From: Tubulanus polymorphus
Taxonomy: Eukaryota > Nemertea > Palaeonemertea > Tubulaniformes > Tubulanidae
Reading direction: 5' to 3'
DNA length: 64,000 bases
Assembly: GCF_964204645.1 (NCBI RefSeq)
Contig: NC_134029.1
Coordinates: 2,551,001-2,615,000, forward strand
Under the pieces are notes generated by a model. The model ran no database searches. It saw nothing but the letters and a program-made list of their open reading frames with translations, and was not told the DNA's origin. Position numbers and translations under genes: made by a program. Of the stretch, positions 60,929 to 64,000 are shown piece after piece. How positions within the stretch are numbered: position 1 is the stretch's first letter; each line of letters opens with the position of its first letter.

Positions 60929-63900
60929 TTTCTAAAGATTGAATGAAAAATCTTTTTTTTTTGTAAAATAGCTCATCATCGAATCTTTTTAACTGATAAG
61001 GATATCTACAAGTACAACAGGATCCCAGATTCCAGTTGTCTACCAAGACGAGTCGAATAGTCGACGTAAAATCAAATTTCTCATTAACGTTGGGTTCTAT
61101 CGACGACTGACTAATCCGATTGTAGAATGAATACTCGCAATTCAAAGCAAAACCTATTAGAGGATTTTGATGTTTCAACTCAAATGCTATCTGTCGTTTT
61201 CAAAATCATTTATTTCCCAATAGTGTAATGACTATTGCTTGTACTGTTGACATGTTATAAGATATAAAATTGTCTTACCTTAACGGAAACCCTATCTGCA
61301 ATAAGTTAAGTACGGTAACGAGAAAGAGAAATGACTAATATGTGAACGATGTGATTCCTATTTAGAGGGCCAGTCCATTTTAAACCAGCTGTTAGCAGAG
61401 ATTGATCAATGAAAACCTATTATATATATGGAACCACTATTTAAATCAAGGGAAACGTGCGCTAATTGTTGATTTATGTTGGCCGCTTTTCGGTAACATT
61501 TTGAATTGATTCATTTAAAGCGATATTTACGTATGATATGGTTCTCATCATGGCTTCTAAATTAAAGAACTACTAAAGTACGCGTTGTGGTATAGTTCTG
61601 TTTGAATTATGGTTGCTGTTGTACTTCTGGTATTGTTAGCGGTAATGAACATAATAAAAAACAAGAAACAAAATGTTGGTCATGGTGGTTTTAGCAGCCG
61701 TGGTAATATTCGTGGGTTGTGAAGTCCCGGCGTCCATTAATCATTTGCTTCATTCCTTGAATTTAAATGAGAAATGTACACGTTAACCCCTCGCGAAGTT
61801 GGTATCCTCTGCGTATCCACGATTCGTCAATGAATTTGAATGTGTGACAGATCGACAATTCAGAACGGTGTCAAAACGAGTTTTTCATATAATCAACTCA
61901 GAATGAAACGACTGTAGCACAAGCTACAGGCAGATACGGCGAGTGGTCTAATAATTTAGTATAAAATGACTTTGATTTCTTTTGTTTGACCACTTCTCCC
62001 ATCATCAAATTGATGCGGATGGTTGACAAATGAAACAGTCCCCAGATTAAATCCACAGTCTCAAAACTCCAATCTGTATACGGAAAGCATCGGGTACAAA
62101 ATGACAACTAAATTTATTCGTACGAATATTTTCCTTACAGATTACTTCCGATACGACAGGAATTTAAAAGGTTTTGGTATATTGACAGGTTCTGCAATAG
62201 GTATACCCTTATCATAGAAAATAATATTTTAGAAAGAATTTCCTATATTTTTTGCATGTAATTTTTGTCTTTAAACTGTCTTCTTATCTCGACATCTTTG
62301 CTTCTTCCAGGATTGTGTCGACTTGTCGACCGTATCGCCTACGCCGACATATAGTGCATCGTCGAAATTGTCAGAGCATCGTGAAAAATAATGAAAACCA
62401 ATCGCGTGTAGTTTTTGTAGATGATGTAACTATGAATACAGATATAGTTTCTCTGTTACGTTACAAAAAAAACAATAGTTTTGCACGGGTTGGGATAACA
62501 AAAGCTTCAATAGTTACGGTTATGTTTATATAAATGTGTATTAAGTGTCATGTAACAGGAGGTGGCTGGGGTGCAAAACACTCCATAAAGAAGCACGAGG
62601 ACATTACACGGCAAATCGATCCGCACTCGGCTCAACTCGTCTTCACATCTGTAGAGGCCATTTAATATGCTTGAAAACTGACTGAATACATTATACACTG
62701 TTTATTAAACCGCCGCATAAAAACACGATTCGAATAGACAAGTGAAAATTATCAAATACACTCGAAAAAATGGATAAATTGCGAAGAAGTATCGGGAGTG
62801 ATGACAATTTTCTAAGTTCACCTCTAAATGTTTTATTTTTTATTGAGAAGTATTTTTCGATAAAAAAGTTTTTTTTTCACCTAGGTTATAATTTATATGT
62901 AGTTGTGTAAAATGGATGGTAAATACAACGAGTGGCAATAATTTTCTAAGTTCATCTCTAAATCTTTTACGTAAAAACGGATTGGGCGATTCGATTTTTG
63001 TGCATTCTTATTTCATAATTCATAGTTCTGTAGAATCACAATCCAGTCAAATTTCTAGATCAATATGTTTAACTCTTAAAATATCGGAAAACTGAACCTG
63101 AGCCAAACTAAACCTAGAACTGTGGAACTGGATCTAGGGAATGTGCATACATAGATTTTCTCGCAATAACATTTTGTAATCATTTGACAACTTGCATATT
63201 AAAGATGTTGCTGTAAATGATGGCGGTGATGATCGTACCGTACGACGCCATGTTTATGACGTGGATATTTGATATCGGTTTGTAATATTGTGTATCGTAG
63301 AATAGAACGCGATGAATATATCACAGTCAGGTTCCATATCGACATTTCACTAAAATACGACTGTGTTTGTCGTAATTACCTCCAACGCGGTCAACAGAAA
63401 GACTCAATTCAAAATTTAAACGGTAAATTGTGCGCAGTCGTGATCGCTGCTTCCGGTAATTGGGTGGGCCACTGGTGGCACCACAATAGAACAATTAGTG
63501 GTAAAACATTTGTACACAGTTACAGTACAACCAGCTCGCAACAGACTTCAATTAACGACCTCGACCATGGAGAGAGAGCACTGTCGGACAGCAACTTGCA
63601 GATTGTACCATTCATTTGCTGCTTTACCAGTAACTCAATGTTCAGATTCACGAACCAATGGTTTAATTTCAGCAGCCGATGTTTAAATACCGATTATTTT
63701 GGTATCATCGAATTCTTTTTTAAACTTTGGATCGAGTTTGACAGCTCAGTTAAGAATTGACTGTGCTATGGTATCATAAAACAATAATGAGTCTTATTGG
63801 AAATTAAGATACGAACGACGTATAGCAGGTTAAACAATAAACAAAAAATGAACTTATTATGATAACATGAATCTAATTCATAGTAGGATTTAGGGCCTGA

Positions 63901-64000
63901 ACAAATCTCAAATCGTTTTACACATCCGACAAGAATCGCATCGCGGGTTGGGTGTGTCTGATAGTGTAACTAGTTCTTGATAGGTGGCAGAGCTGATTAT
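60929..64000. other. right end of window: no supported gene
   Basis: Upstream flank of the channel gene. Open frames exist (minus 60,867-61,178; plus 62,252-62,533 and 63,269-63,760) but none shows a domain, and the longest (163 residues) has no recognised motif. A short frame with a hydrophobic N terminus lies at 61,673-61,786. Otherwise AT-rich. Confidence 0.55.
61673..61786 (+). CDS. 37-codon small ORF with signal-like N terminus (speculative)
   Basis: MLVMVVLAAVVIFVGC is hydrophobic enough for a signal peptide, followed by about 20 polar residues and a stop. It could be the first exon of a secreted protein, a small ORF, or chance in AT-rich DNA. There is no partner exon or homology to support it. 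Confidence 0.12.
   Translation: MLVMVVLAAVVIFVGCEVPASINHLLHSLNLNEKCTR

Noticed and set aside
63269-63760. 163-codon plus-strand ORF at the right edge
   Set aside because: No recognisable domain, odd composition and no splice or UTR signals; length alone is not enough in this DNA. It could not be excluded without transcripts.

Overview
The window is animal nuclear DNA. Genes are split by many GT-AG introns, there is one eukaryotic tRNA gene with a Pol III terminator, and the intergenic and intronic DNA is AT-rich and full of microsatellites, minisatellites, tRNA-derived SINE fragments and fold-back elements. The gene families (FAT cadherin, alpha-arrestin, ankyrin/6-TM channel) are metazoan. 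Repeat style and intron sizes suggest a marine invertebrate, probably a spiralian such as a mollusc; this placement is an inference and I cannot name the species.

Layout. (1) Positions 1-49,100, plus strand: the 3' thirty coding exons of a giant FAT1/2/3-type (Fat-like) cadherin. The exons join in frame into 3,559 residues plus stop. They encode about 25 cadherin repeats, an EGF, a laminin G domain, four more EGFs, a transmembrane helix and a 426-residue cytoplasmic tail ending in a PDZ ligand. The 5' part of the gene (about 1,000 residues, judged against vertebrate FAT1) lies left of the window. The largest intron is 11.4 kb (6,990-18,368). (2) 49,101-51,523: 3' untranslated and intergenic DNA with two AATAAA signals. 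(3) 51,524-51,595, minus strand: tRNA-Pro(UGG). (4) 51,874-56,717, plus strand: a complete seven-exon alpha-arrestin (ARRDC2/3/4 type, 386 residues) with one PPxY motif. (5) 59,135-60,928, minus strand: a 597-residue ankyrin-repeat/six-TM channel of TRP type, nearest in layout to TRPV, in one uninterrupted exon, tail-to-tail with the arrestin gene. (6) 60,929-64,000: no gene I can support.

The three protein genes are not an operon and need not work together. FAT cadherins act at cell junctions in planar polarity and growth control, alpha-arrestins link membrane cargo to NEDD4-type ubiquitin ligases, and the channel is a putative cation channel. I found no wholly new system. The most useful leads are the residue-level collinearity of the FAT gene with vertebrate FAT1 including its calcium-poor linkers, a possible 24-nt cytoplasmic microexon, a divergent intronless TRP-like channel, and a family of fold-back repeats carrying a 34-nt CGAAAC stem-loop with compensatory changes.
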